A DNA stretch of 64,000 nucleotides from Hermatobates lingyangjiaoensis. Lineage: Eukaryota; Arthropoda; Insecta; Hemiptera; Hermatobatidae. The stretch's first letter is position 1. The number at the start of each line of letters is the position of its first letter. Of the stretch, positions 43,831 through 56,394 are shown in pieces. The translations under genes and the position numbers were made by a program. The notes under the pieces are model-generated. The model was not told the DNA's origin, made no database searches, and saw nothing but the letters and a program-made list of their open reading frames with translations. Location of the stretch: NCBI GenBank assembly GCA_026182355.1, contig JAPFBL010000223.1, positions 1,193,583 to 1,257,582 of the forward strand, read 5' to 3'.

Positions 43831-43872
<42 letters not shown>
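43830..43872. repeat. (TA)n microsatellite
   Basis: About 21 TA units preceded by (CATA)n, followed directly by a plus-strand family F tail at 43873-43970 with CTGACGA and its stem. Confidence 0.9.
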
Positions 43873-43874
<2 letters not shown>

Positions 43875-43999
43875 AGTTGTGTTTTTGACTCTGACGAAGA
43901 CAGCTTGTGACGGTTGAAAGACCTTCGTCTTGTTTTCTCATTTCGTACTGTGGCTTGATCATTGACTTATTATATACTTAAGTATAAGTATTATATATA

Positions 44000-44420
44000 T
44001 ATATAGGTGTATAATGTAATCGGGATTCGGTCAATTTTCCAGGATCAAAATCAAACTCTCAATGCCGACGTTTCGGTTTTATTTAAAACCTTTTTCATAG
44101 GCCTACAAACAAAGGATGACAAGAAATCATATATAAACACCAACATATAACCAACATCAAAATGGAATATTACAGTTGTGAAAAAACAAAAATATATATA
44201 CAAGTAGAAGTAATAGAAAAGCAATAAACATTTTTATGAACTTACAGAAGTCAGAATTTTTGAATTAGAAAAATGATGAAATTTACATTATATAAAATGA
44301 AGTAACAATAGATAGTTAGTGAACTAACACCAGACTGGTCCAAGTTTTTGACCAGTTAAGATGGTAAATAAAAGTAGTTAAGAATCAGTTATTTTATGAA
44401 CAAGATCTATGATTAACCAA
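44000..44420 (-). repeat. PLE2-type terminal repeat, solo
   Basis: aggtgtataatgtaatcggg, ccgacgtttcggttttattt and acttacagaagtcagaattt match the left arm of the 31.76-33.69 kb element. No coding part attached beyond a few decayed codons. Confidence 0.7.
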
Positions 44421-44429
44421 GTTAGAGTT

Positions 44430-45160
44430 ATTTGAACATAACAGAAGGAAGCTGTGTATCACTGAAGCTCTACTTGACTCTATTTCTGCTTGAAATGCAT
44501 CCTTGCTTCACGTCTGCTAAACTAAACTAAAAGTTTCAGAAAGTTTACAATAAAGAGAATCTTATAAGAGAAAGTAGTTTACTCTCGTTGGATGGCTGCT
44601 TCTTTAGTTGTTTAAATCATTTCTGCGATGTTAGCAGATACAGATCAACATTACTAATACAAAAAGAAAATGTTAGCGAACAAGGCATATTATTAATTAG
44701 GCAGATGAGTTAGCGTGTTACCCCCCTTTCTAATTGCTACATCGATTGAGCATTGTAGGTCACCAGTCCTTCTTGACCTAGTTTATAAATTCAAACCTTA
44801 AAAGACGTAATTTACAGAATCTTTCAAAAAAAAAAATTGTTTCAGTAAAAAAATTAACAAACAAATGAACCATGATTTTTTTTACATAACATTAACATAG
44901 GGACCTTACCAGTATGTATTTCCTCGGTAAGTCCCATTTATTCACAAACTGTAAACTACTTGATATTGTCCAAACGGCTTCTTTTGTAGATAACATTGTT
45001 GATGTTAAAATTCAATTATCAAATCTATGTTACTAAATACAAAAATACCATGAACTGATAAATAATTATATATTTCTTATGTTTGAAGTTTTATGATACA
45101 AGATATTTTAAATTCTAATCAATATTCTTAGAACGAGAAGATTTAAACATAAATTTTATT
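44430..45160. other. Intergenic stretch, nothing recognised
   Basis: No ORF or repeat that I can identify. Confidence 0.4.
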
Positions 45161-45164
45161 TCAG

Positions 45165-46250
45165 TGGGTTCTTGGTCTTTTATAGAATTATTATACTGGG
45201 AATTTTATGGCTACTTAGTATTTATTAAAATCATTTTCCTTCCCCTTAGTCGAAAATCATATATTCCAATTTTTTCAGAGCGAGTGCTATCTTTTTCCTC
45301 CCTACTGAACTCTGTTATAATGTTGTTAAGAATGTACCATATACTGGAAAAAAATATATTAGTAATTAGCCAGATCACATACTCAAATCAAAGTCAAAAC
45401 CAGCTATTTAATATAATTTAAAACTTTTATAGTTGGGAGCTTCTCATTTTTGAAAATAATAAATATGAACTATTAGACTAGAATAGTGAAAAAACTGGAT
45501 ATTTGTCAACAAACATAAATCCTCTTTCTTGAGTAAAGAGTCCATTATTCCAATATCATGGAATATATATTCACAAAGATAAAGTCATTATAACTGATAT
45601 TAAGTTTTGCTCTAGAGTGGAATATATAGATTTATTAAAGCATTTAATGAGACAAATCTATCATACCCTGGAAGACAAAAGAAATTTATTTATGTTTGTT
45701 GGCGGGATTTTTTATATGTAAAATATTATTGATCTTACATCTCAATAAACTATTGAGTCAATAAACTATTTAAAATTTTTATTATAGACATCAATTTTAT
45801 CTGAGTGGATTAGTTCAAAAATTTTCTAAGTCAATGTAAACAATGTAAAACAATATCAAAAATCGACAAGTATAGCAAGTGATCCCTTAGTCTAGGATAA
45901 AGAAAGAAGTTATTATAGCTTTATTGCCGTGATTGAAATTTCATGATTTTTTTTATAAATTTCAAATTTTGTGTTCTATTTTTGGTCAAATTTTCATGAT
46001 TTTTTAATGGGCCGTTTTGTGTCAAAAAAAATTTCTGAAAATAGAAATCGTACTTTAACGTCCCTTTGGTGAAAGTAACATTAAAGAAAATTATTTCAAC
46101 TCATTTTTCATATAATGTTCTATTTTTAGGCACAATTTCATTTTGATTTATTCGACGGTATGGCTTGTATCGCTCTCACGAGCTTTGAGATTGAATTATA
46201 TGTCAACAATTTTTACACTTTATTGAAAAGAAATATTTCCCGTTGTTTTA
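45165..46250 (+). repeat. Unknown dispersed repeat, copy 2
   Basis: Counterpart of 1-670. It includes the ORF 45164-45421 (85 aa), which shares ELLYWEFYG and KIIFLPL with 433-684, and ends with caaagatatttcccgttg-like sequence at ~46240. Extra sequence at ~45320-45765 splits it. Confidence 0.6.
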
Positions 46251-46264
46251 AAATTCCGAAATTT

Positions 46265-47145
46265 TTTTTTAGTTTACTGCATTTGTAACCCCAAAGGTCG
46301 TGGTAAAATGTCAAAACTCTAAAATTAGCAGTTTAGGAGAAAAAAATGTTTTCTAAAAACCGGTTTTCCGCAAAAAGAGTGACTTTCCCATCATGCATAA
46401 TTCTTCCCAAACAATAGGGATCTTCTTCCCTATAGGGCCCATTTTTGTGTAAAATATCAACTTGATCCATCAAAGATTCCGTAGCGTGGTAACAAGCAAT
46501 GCTAACACAGTCACCCACCCACCCACCCACCCACCCACACACACACACAGACATCATCGTAAAAACTTCATAAAAATACTTCTGGGACCTCAAAACATGT
46601 AGTTCCGTCAAAATCTCGAGATCGAATTTTTTCACGATTACTATACTTTACTTATAGTAAAGTAAAAACATCATGAAACGACTTTTGGGACCTCAAAACA
46701 TAAATTCTAAAATTTATGTTTTATGTCAAAACATATCTTCAAAACTAAAATTAGCAGTTTAGGAGAAGAAAATGTTTTTTAAAAATTTTTTTTGGTAATA
46801 AATGTGACTTTCCAGTCATGCATAATTCCCAAACAATAGAGATCATCTACTCTATAGGGCCCCCTATTTTTGTGTAGAATATCAACTTGATCCATCAAAG
46901 ATGGATATCGTGGTAACAAACTTTGGATACATACACAGCCACCCAAACACACACAAACAGACATCATCAAAAAAAGTTCATAAATCAATTTCTGGGACCT
47001 CAAATTGATAGATTTCACTCTATTCACCCACACATACAGACATAATCGAAAAACGACTTCTGGGACCTTAAAACATGTAATTTCATCAAAATTTGGAGAA
47101 CGAATTTTTTCAGGATCACCATACTTTACTTATAGTAAAGTAATA
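46265..47145 (+). repeat. Two direct copies of a LINE-3'-like repeat
   Basis: 46300-46665 and 46740-47142 share aaaattagcagtttaggag, tatcaacttgatccatcaaag, cacagacatcatc and tctgggacct, and both end in the palindrome tactttacttatagtaaagta. A (CCCA)n/(CA)n stretch at 46508-46550 differs between them. The constant palindromic 3' end suggests a retroposon 3' terminus; no coding part is present. Confidence 0.6.
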
Positions 47146-47149
47146 AAAA

Positions 47150-48720
47150 TTTGCATACCTAATGGGGTGTATAAAAAAAAAGGAATCTCAACTAAAATGA
47201 GTTTCACGAAAATACAAAACAACTCTTTTTTTTAAATATTTATTGTTCGAAGTGTTAGAAACCCATTTCTTGGCATTCCTGTCTTACCAACCCTAAAAAT
47301 GATATAACCTGAAAAAGAACACTCAATGTTCCAAACGTTTTGGAAAATAAAACATACTTTCGTGGAAATTATTTTCATATATTTTTCAATATTATTAAAT
47401 GCCACACACGAACTTAATCCACCTAATACTAACAAGGTTTACACTTATACACTTTTACCTCAACATCATAGTAATATTGCAGGGGGATTTGTATAACACC
47501 CTTTTTATTCAGAGTAATTATATTTTACATATAATTAATTATATTTATATATTATATTATATACATTTTTTGTTACTAATGAGCGTGGAATGTTTTCAAT
47601 TGGGTTTAATATTTGAATGAATTATAATTACAGTGATTCTGACTTTTGATTTGTTATAATATTAAATTCTGAATATTGAACTTTGTTATCATAATGCTTT
47701 CAAAAAAGGATGTATATTTTGTATTTTGTTGATAATAATAAATTCATAGCCTGAAGGTGGAGCTTTAATGTAATTGGGTAAAGAGGCATAACGATGTCTC
47801 GGCCTGAGAGATTGTTAGTTCCAACACCCAGAAAAAGCCTGATATTTCATATACTATTCCTTCAGTTTGCAGTTCCAATATTTCTCTTATAAAATTGTTA
47901 ACTTTTCCTAAGTTAACAATTGTTAACAATTGTTCTGTCAAATCCGTTTTGTATTCTATTATTTTTTTAATGTTATTGTTTGCTAATAATATTATTAATA
48001 TATTCAACAATTTTTTTTTAATTACAACAAAAGTGATTTTGTAATAACTTCAATCTGGGTTAAGTCATAATTGTATTAATAATTAATTGAAATGAGGAGG
48101 AAACCTTACAGAATATACTTTTTCACATCTTAAGGGATAGTTTATATTTCTATAATCTTGAAGGATTTCGATCAATTTATTCAGAACCATATATACAAAA
48201 GAAAGCATTTCTGGAAAGTTATCTGAAATAAAAAATGAAACATTGCTGATTGTGAAATTATTTCTTGAAAATAATAAGAATTTGTTCTGAAGTTGTGATA
48301 TTCAGGGAGGCCTTGTAGTTTTAAACTAATATTATATATTGATATAAAATTGTAATAAAAAAAATGACTCACCTACTGTGATATAGAAATAAACATGTGT
48401 TCAGAGAGTTTTAGGTTTAATATATTATCAAAAATATAGGATCAATTGAGAAAATATATTCAAAAGGAAAAGAACTACGAGTTACTATAGTTCGAGGTAA
48501 GTCAGTATCAGTACAACTAAAGAATAACAACTGATAAAGAGTGTGTAGCATCGAAGGATACTACCTAGACACAAATGCACTCAAATTTAATTTCATAGAT
48601 TAAAACAAAAAAACAAACTCTTAATTACTATATTCGTTTATAATTTTGGTTTACTCAATTATATATATTCACTTCATAAACGGTCAGACGATCCAAATTG
48701 TACACAATACGAGTTTGAAA
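47150..48720. other. Intergenic stretch with one PLE-tail relic
   Basis: At 47305-47345 cctgaaaaagaacactcaatg then CAAACGTTT is a decayed family K-like core. The ORFs at 47005-48372 show no domains. Confidence 0.4.
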
Positions 48721-48724
48721 TCGA

Positions 48725-48975
48725 AGAAGAGTATATATATATATACAAAGTATAAATAAAAACACTTAGAAACACAAATTTGGGTGATCCGCCTTCAGGA
48801 GAAAAGAAAAAGGGGAACCAAGCACGTTGTAGACGAAACGGCAAGTAACCGGTGGGGCATCAACAATGTGCTTCGTCTCTCTTTCTCATTTCCCCTGCAG
48901 ACGGATTGCTCAAAAATTTGAATTTTTAAGTATGTTTCCTTACACTGTGTGTACTCTTTTTTTATTTTGAACTCA
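48725..48975. repeat. Head-to-head PLE tails (family H)
   Basis: The minus copy 48735-48865 and plus copy 48870-48970 share caattgtgcttg-like words, ctgaaggcgg/ctgcagacgg cores and the caaaaatttgaatttttaag end. It is related to 4905-5105. Confidence 0.6.
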
Positions 48976-48979
48976 TATA

Positions 48980-49250
48980 TATGATCAAACCACAATATGA
49001 AAATGGGAAAAACAAGATTAAGCTTTGTGGTTTAATCTTTGATTGTTATTTCACGTGTTTATGTGAAATCTTTATATATATATATATATAATATATATAT
49101 ATATATAAATATTAAAATATATATTAAAAGAAACGGTCCAGCGGACTTTTTTAAATAAAATAAATTCAAAACGAAGGGAACACAAAGAAAGACACAGTGA
49201 GTTATGTCTGTGTCTTTTTGTGTGTTTCCTTCGTTTTGAATTTATTATAT
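48980..49250. repeat. Family F and family C PLE tails with TA array
   Basis: A shortened family F pair (48980-49075), (TA)n at ~49074-49107, then a family C pair reduced to its outer parts (49125-49250; gtgtttccttcgttttg in both orientations) with the cores deleted. Confidence 0.6.
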
Positions 49251-49259
49251 ATATATTGA

Positions 49260-49580
49260 TAAAATTATCGACCGTGGAATAGAAACAAATCTAAAGTTTA
49301 TCGAGACTCGGTCAGTTCTTCAGGTTCAAATTAAACTCTCATTACCAATGTCTCGGTTTTTATTTAAAACCTTTTTCATAGGCCTACACAACAACACAAA
49401 ACATTGTTTAAAAACAAATTAAACTCTCATTGCCAACGTTTTGGTTTTTATTTAAAACCTTTTTCATATAAAAAAGAATATAAAAAATATAAATAAAAAC
49501 CGAAACGTTGGCAATGACAGTTTAATTTGAACCTGAAGAACTGACCGAGTCCCAATAAACTTTAGTTTTGTATATATATA
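49260..49580. repeat. Family A head-to-head PLE tails
   Basis: The minus copy 49290-49395 (plus an internal second copy at 49410-49470) and plus copy 49490-49565 share aaccgaaacgttggcaatg and ctgaagaactgaccgagtcc. Confidence 0.65.
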
Positions 49581-49589
49581 TTATTAACT

Positions 49590-50780
49590 ATTTAATTAAT
49601 TTTTGTATGTTATATTTACTTAATCTTAGTCTTATAATAGTACTATTTATTATTTCATTATTTTAGTATAACTGTTTTGTTGTATACATGTTTTACTCTG
49701 TATGATACATATGAACACAAGTAAACGCCCTCAACAAGGTAACAGTAATCTCATCTGTAACAAGACTACTGTTGTGAAGAAAGAAGAACTCAAGATGGAG
49801 AGTTTCGTCAAAGAAGACTATACGAGCATGCTGTCATCAAGAGTAGGAGGTTTTTGATGAAGTAAGCAGCATCTAGTTCCCAGTCGGAAGTTATTTAGTT
49901 TAAATAACTATTTAACAAAAGATTCACTTGTCAGTAATGAAAGTCAACAAATGGATTAAACTCGTTAACGACTGAATAAAGAAATATTTTTTTCATTACA
50001 GATATTTGAAAAATTACAACATAAAAAAAATACTTATTTTTTTAAATGTATCCCAAAAGAATTACGCATAGCCTTAGGTGAATAGGAATAGTGAGATGTA
50101 TATTGTTCAACGCCTTGACCCAAAGGCTTTGTTTGATGTAAACTGCACTGAGACTTGTTATATAAATACTGAGCCCTCTTTGAAGTCAAGGTATGCGGTA
50201 AGTTGGCCTGTTTGCTGAAGCATGTCACCCTGACAGCTTAAGCGTGAGATCGCATTTTACACTGGCCAAACTCTTCTTACACAATATTTATAAATATTCA
50301 TTTATAACAACATTAAAAAATTTTTACTTTAATAACATAAAAATAACTTTATTTGAATGATTACTTATTGATTTTTTCCATTTACTGTATTACTTTTAAA
50401 TAGTAAAACTTAATCAACTAAATTTTAATTATTAATACTGCTTTACAAAAACTTTTTGTTTTATTTATCTATACACTTATAAAACTCGTTAATATAATGC
50501 AATATTTAAATATAAAGTTTTAGGGGACGAGTTATTATTTACACATTAACAATTTTCCACTTGACATAATTGTTAAGTTTATACTCTTTATTATAAAATA
50601 TAATTCTATTTTGTTTCATAAGAATAAATTCTGAGCAGAATGAGACAGTGCTAATGTCCAAGTAGACGATGCACTTATACCTAAATAAAAAAAAAAAGAA
50701 TAAATTGTTTCAAGTGGGTTTTGAACAGTTATTGGTTTAATTTTTTAAATAAAAAACTCTAATTATGTTGATCAGTCGTG
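49590..50780. other. Intergenic stretch, nothing recognised
   Basis: AT-rich; the 64-codon ORF at 50034-50228 has no domain. Confidence 0.45.
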
Positions 50781-50786
50781 TTAGGA

Positions 50787-51071
50787 CAGTGGTTCTTATC
50801 TGGGTCCGATGACTCGGTCACAGGGGTTAGGCGGTGCTTCCGCCGAGGAGGTCAACAGCATAAGTAACAGTAGGTGTGTATTGTGCGTTCATCCACTGTG
50901 TTCGTTTTGTTCTTTGGACAAAGTGATATTCATGGACGGTTCATTTTGCGCACCAGTAAATTAAAACATACGCCCATGACTTGAATTTGAAAAGCATCAT
51001 AATTTATTTTTCACTAAAGAAGAGTTCAGTAAAGAAAGTGGTAGAGTTCGGTACCTCCACAAGAACCATTG
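50787..51071. mobile_element. hAT-type MITE
   Basis: The ends cagtggttcttatctggg and tacctccacaagaaccattg form inverted terminal repeats of about 10 bp of the hAT type. 285 bp, no transposase. Flanking 8-mers agree at only 5 of 8 positions, so the target duplication is decayed. Confidence 0.65.
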
Positions 51072-51182
51072 TAATAGAAGCTTCAGTATTTGTATTTATG
51101 TTCATACAAACTGTTTGTTCATTATTTTGAAAAACTATTTCATTAATAGGCAATTAATATATTCTTTGATGAACTACAATTG

Positions 51183-51415
51183 CATATTGGGAACCCAAAA
51201 TTTTGTATTGCTCAAATGTATTTCGAGTAAGGGTCTTTAACGAATTCCTGACATTGTGCAAGCTCGGTATTGATGGTTTAACATCCTCTCCGAGAGACGA
51301 CGTGCTTGGATTTATTCATATTCCGCATAAATAAGTCGTAAGTCAGAGTGGGTTTTGAACCCCAAATCTATCAGTCTACATCTGAAAACGTTGCCACTAG
51401 GCTACCCTGCCTCTG
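51183..51415 (-). mobile_element. tRNA-derived SINE copy
   Basis: Minus strand; head near 51415, B-box region ggttcaaaacccac, body gtttaacatcctctccg on the plus strand. Truncated at the tail. Confidence 0.7.
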
Positions 51416-51419
51416 ATTT

Positions 51420-52275
51420 TGTAATTACACATTGTATAGTTTAAGTAAAGTTCTTGTTTCTATTTCACACATTTACAAGCCTCCGTGTTGCTGTGCAGTA
51501 GTACAGCTACATGCTACATACGTGCAGAAGTGTAGTACATGCTCGTAGTACCTACTTATCCAGAGCCGAACACTGGCAATACGAAGTAAGCTGTACTCAG
51601 GAATAGTACAGTCAAGTGTATATTTCAATACAATTTCGCAAAAAATATACAAAAAAATATATCAATTTACATACCTTGAGTGTTTCGACACTCTATTCTT
51701 AGAAAGAAAATAAAATGTATTATTCTAGTTGAATTTTGTTGAACAATATTTTAAACAATACTTATTGTGTAAAAACGTAACACCTGTAAAGCAGGTTTGC
51801 TTTAATTAATAGAAAAGTTTTACCTTTTTAAGTTTATATTCCAGTTGAAGATATGACAGTATTAATAAATATCCGTTTTTATTCAGTTTAAAATAGTCGG
51901 CAGTAAATTGAATCTACTTATAAAAGTAATATATTTCAAATAGAATAGATATTTTACAAGCATTTTCTTATTTTGGCTATAAATATAAACACTGACGCAT
52001 TCACCTACGCACTGATGCAAGTCCACCCACACACTGCCCGCATTCTACTCACCAAAGACAGATTGCCATCTCACAGTAATTACAACTTCGAGGCTCATGC
52101 TTTAATTTTTATATTATAAAAGCAAAGCTGTTTCGTAAGAATGTTGTTATTTTCATGAACTGTTGTTCCTTTATATAAGACGTAGCTCATCGACAGAAGT
52201 GTTTGATGTGATCCTAAACCCAGGAACATATCTGTTTTTTGATATCATCAGTAGCTTTCTAGTATACTGACTCCA
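51420..52275. other. Intergenic stretch, nothing recognised
   Basis: No ORFs above 60 codons; no repeat ends. Confidence 0.45.
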
Positions 52276-52277
52276 CG

Positions 52278-52864
52278 GTATAAGGCAGGGGTTCTCAACC
52301 TTTGTATGCTTGTGGACCCCCTAAAAGCTACTTGTGGACCCCCTAAAAACTACTTGTGGACCCCCACTCCCCCGGATACTTAAAAAACATAATTATACGA
52401 AGTTATAAATAAATATTTGTTTTTAGGCAAATGAAAATCGTTAATTATGAAATAATTTCATTACATCTGCAACGCATGCCGAAATAAAAAAATGTTTTTA
52501 AAACAATAATAAAATATTTCTTCATTAACATTTTATAAAGAGCCCTGAAATAAATTGCAACCGAATAAATTTTGAATGTACCATAAAGAGAAGTGAAATA
52601 GAAAATTTTAAAACATTGGAACATTTTAACAAACTGACGCGGATATTAGGCCTTATATTTTAATTATGTTTGAATATTGTACGGCCAAAGCTTACTACGC
52701 TTTGATTTATTTTTGGTTTGCTGATGAATTCATTTAAACTTAACATAGAGCTCTAACCACGTGTCATGGACCTTCAGAATACTACTTTCCTCATGGACCC
52801 CCAGTAATCCTCTGTGGACCCCTGGGGGTCCATGTGTACCACGTTGAGAACCACTGGTATAAAG
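52278..52864. mobile_element. hAT-type MITE with 8-bp target duplication
   Basis: The element runs 52286-52856. Its ends caggggttctcaacc and, inverted, cagtggttctcaacg are hAT terminal repeats. Flanks gtataagg and gtataaag agree at 7 of 8 bases. Subterminal gtggaccccc repeats occur at both ends (three times on the left). No transposase inside. Confidence 0.85.
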
Positions 52865-53084
52865 GAATACCAACTTTTGTGTATCTTTATGGTACATCAA
52901 AACTCAAACTAAATAATAGGTTTGAATTTATTTGGAATATTCATACCTATAAATTTTTATTGAAATTTTTGCTATACAATTTTTTTAATCTTAAGATAAT
53001 AGTGATATTATACAATACTTTTGTTTTGTTTTTTTTTCTACATACAAGACTTTTGTTCATACAGGTAAGGTAAAATGATAATTC

Positions 53085-53175
53085 AAAATCTCCACACAAA
53101 AGAATTTTTTTTTTTTTTATTTAAACTACACGTTTCAAACACTTTGTGTTCATCATCAGGTAAACTTGCAATAGA
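53085..53175 (-). repeat. Solo PLE tail (family L)
   Basis: cctgatgatgaacacaaagtg, then TTTGAAACGTGTAG on the minus strand; shares tccacac and atttaaactac words with 54478-54560. Confidence 0.6.
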
Positions 53176-53179
53176 AGCA

Positions 53180-54470
53180 GTGGAGGACAGGTGACTGTCG
53201 GCGTGGAACACATGATGAAAGTATAGATTAACTAAGAATCTTCTATGAATTCTTACAAAATGAGTAAAAACGCAGAATTACGGTTCGCACGACTAATAAG
53301 AAAAATTGTTCTACCTTTACTTTTCTTCGATACATCTGTTAGCTTACTTTTCCGTATAATCATATTTATTTATATATTGTAAGCTCATTTCTACTATTGC
53401 TTAGATCAATGCCCTCTATTGATCTTCCTGTCACTCTTAGAAGCTTTCTCTTCTCTCGTATTTAAAGAATGTTATAGAGCACATAGTTCAAATCGACAAG
53501 ATCTTCATTGGCTTGAAACAATGCGTTTTTAACACGCACAAACTATACGTAATCCTGATTGAAGAGTTTTCATAATGAAGTACGTGGACTAATAATAGGC
53601 ATACCATATCAGAATGCATTTCATGTGGTATTGACCAGTGTTACAACACGTATATTTCAAAGCTGTAATTATTTAAAAGATGATTACGCAAGTGTAAGTA
53701 CGCTTACACAGCTCTGCGTACAGATAACTTATAGCTTCTTATATAACTCGTTACTGCAAGAATTACTAAGTACGCATAAGTGTTTGTACCATAATCTTCT
53801 TTATGGACCAGTAAAACCTTAAAACACTACACAACCAATGTTTCTAGACTCTTTGATAGTTATCTAGCTAAAAAATATACGGAGTTTTGACCAGATAAAC
53901 TTCAAGAAGCACAGCAACAATGCTGTAATAAACGTTTATCGCATTTGCATTATGCCTTCCAAGAAACTAACAATTTTGTAAAAAAAAATTCCGAACCATG
54001 TTTTTAGCGTTAAAACTATGAATAGCGCCAATTTTCAGCTGAATCTGAAATTAACACCTAAAAAAGTTGCCGATTGTTTATTAACAAGGAAAAAATTAAA
54101 TCTTATAATAATTGTTTAACTAATAAATATAACTTTTATATAAGCTAAAATTGAAGAAAGATCTAATTTTGTTTTTACCAAAAATGTTGAAATTGTAGCT
54201 TAAGACCTAATGATTTTTATTTTCAACCAATTCAGGTTGAATGAATTATTATAATGAATTATAACATATTATAATGAACTAATGAATTATTATAATCTCA
54301 GTAACCTTTGAGGTATTAGTGAGTTATCTACTCTAATAGTAAATATGACAATTGATACTGGTAATGTCATTGCCAGGTTAGAAGTACTAACCTTTTGACA
54401 CAAGTATCATAGCTCATTAGTGTGCAATCCGTAAGTGTTTAGTGTTTACTCAATCTGGGGTAAAACGATA
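53180..54470. other. Intergenic stretch, no gene recognised
   Basis: The 87-codon ORF at 53559-53822 has no identifiable domain. Codon use gives no clear support. Confidence 0.4.
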
Positions 54471-54477
54471 AAGTAAA

Positions 54478-54815
54478 GTCTCCACACGAAAGTAGTATTT
54501 CATTTAAACTACACGTTTCAACCACTTCTTGTTCATCATCAGGTAAACTTCTACAAGAATCCCACCTCAACTATCTTACATCCCCTGAAATCCTACAGTC
54601 CCATTTCAACAGTCCGCTTCCCATCACACTTCCTATTGGGTATTGTCATTCATTTATCATTATTTCGTTTTATTGTATATAATTTTGGTTTATTATCTGT
54701 AATGTTTAATTTTTCTGGAGGTTTACCTGATGATGAATACGAAGTGTTTGAAACTTGTAGTTCACATAAAAACTTTTTTTGTCTAGAGACTTGGAACTAC
54801 CTTTTTACCACCAGT
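54478..54815. repeat. Head-to-head PLE tails (family L)
   Basis: 54478-54560 (minus) and 54715-54800 (plus) share acctgatgatgaa-type cores, gtagtt and tggagac/gtctaga words. A ~155-bp spacer has no coding potential that I can name. The ORF at 54636-54956 overlaps the tail and is not a gene. Confidence 0.6.
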
Positions 54816-54819
54816 ATTA

Positions 54820-55490
54820 GTATGGTAAATAACAAAGTCAAAGCATGCAGAGGGAATCCACTTTATCGCATGTTAATAGAGAAACTATTTCTTTTTCGTA
54901 AAAACACTCGATTAAATTATTTATTTATAATTTTTATATGGAATTTTTTTATCTAAAAAAAAAATACATATTTTGTATAGAAAATTTATTTTGTCCCTAA
55001 AATTTTTGAATTTGGTCTCCCTTATACAACCTACATCATAAGTTTTGAAAACCAATAATATTTACTTAATACGAGGTGACAGTCTTTTTCGTACAATGTG
55101 CTTATATATAATAAATTGATTTCGTCATTAAGCAAAAATAGTGATTGAAATTTACAAAAAGCATATATAGGCTTGAAGCAGTTAATAAACCATCCTTGTA
55201 AAAATTACTAAACTTTCAAATGCAGAGTTTCAAGAACAAGATGTATCCAGTGTTGATAAAGGCTAATTATTTGCTAAAGGCCAGCAAAAAGTTAGACTAA
55301 TAGACTGGTCAGGGGTGCACTCTCATGCCTTTTATAGCCTCGAAAGGGCGCAATTCGTAATTGGTCAGCAACAGCTGACCTGACTGAGAAATATAAAAAG
55401 GGTATTTCCAACAAATAATGACTTCCAAGCCGTCTGAACATCAAACTTTTCTAGAACCGCTAAGTTAACTGTCTCTCACTCTCTCGCTTT
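54820..55490. other. Intergenic stretch, nothing recognised
   Basis: No feature seen. Confidence 0.4.
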
Positions 55491-55499
55491 CTATATATT

Positions 55500-56190
55500 T
55501 TTATAAATATTGATAAAAGTATCGACCGTGGAATCGAAACAAAACTATAGTTTATCGGGACTCGGTCAGTTCTTCAAGTTCAAATTAAACTCTTATCGGG
55601 ACTCGGTCAGTTCTTCAGTTTCAAATTAAACTCTTGATTAATTAACTCAGGTTCAGAGTTTAATTTAAACCTGAAGAACTGACTGAGTTCCCAAAAGAGT
55701 TTAATTTGAACATGAAGAACTGACTAAGTCCCGATAAACTTAGTTTTTCTGTCTCAAAATGTATACTTCTGCCTATGAAAAAGAGTTTAAATAAAAAAAC
55801 CAAAACGTTGGCAATGAGAGTTTAATTTGAACCTGAAGAACTGACCGAGTCCCGATAAACTATAGTTTTGTATATATATACTCGTATATATATATATAGT
55901 TCAATGTACATAAACAAACATAGAGAAATTAAAAACACACACTTACAGTCTCTAATTTTTGGTTGAACCATCTTCAGGAGTGATAAGAGAGGGAAACCAA
56001 GTGCACTGGTACAGAGACGAGACCATCTTTTTTGGTCTTTAATAAACCAATTAAAAAGAAGATAGCACACAGATAGACAGAGGAATAACTCACTTCTATA
56101 TTTCGACCATCGTCGTCATCAGGAGGCGAAGTGTCCCGCAGGAAGGCAGAGCGGCGACTTTTTGTTTAAGAGTCCGTTGAACCGTTTCAT
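55500..56190. repeat. Cluster of PLE tails (families A, J and C-like)
   Basis: 55540-55640 holds two minus-strand family A ends and 55650-55870 two plus-strand ends (gaactgaccgagtcccgat), followed by (TA)n. A minus-strand family J tail (core near 55965) and a minus-strand family C-like tail (cctgatgacgacgatgg near 56110) follow. Confidence 0.6.
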
Positions 56191-56249
56191 TTAATTACTA
56201 TATATATAGATATATATATAAATAAATATATATATAAATATATATATAT

Positions 56250-56385
56250 ACAAAACTTTAACACATAGGAAAGAACACAGAAAGTCACTAGAGAAACTCA
56301 CTTCAATATTTCGACATCCTTCTTCATCGGGAAGAAGTGCGAAGTACTCGCGAGAGAAGCCAACTGCTACTCAAGATATATATAT
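56250..56385 (-). repeat. Solo PLE tail (family G)
   Basis: Minus strand: gcgagtacttcgcacttctt, CCGATGA, A, GAAGGATGTC, GAA, ATAT, T, GAAGTG. The first core base pair reads CC instead of CT. Same family as 37430-37610. Confidence 0.65.
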
Positions 56386-56394
56386 ATATTCTAA

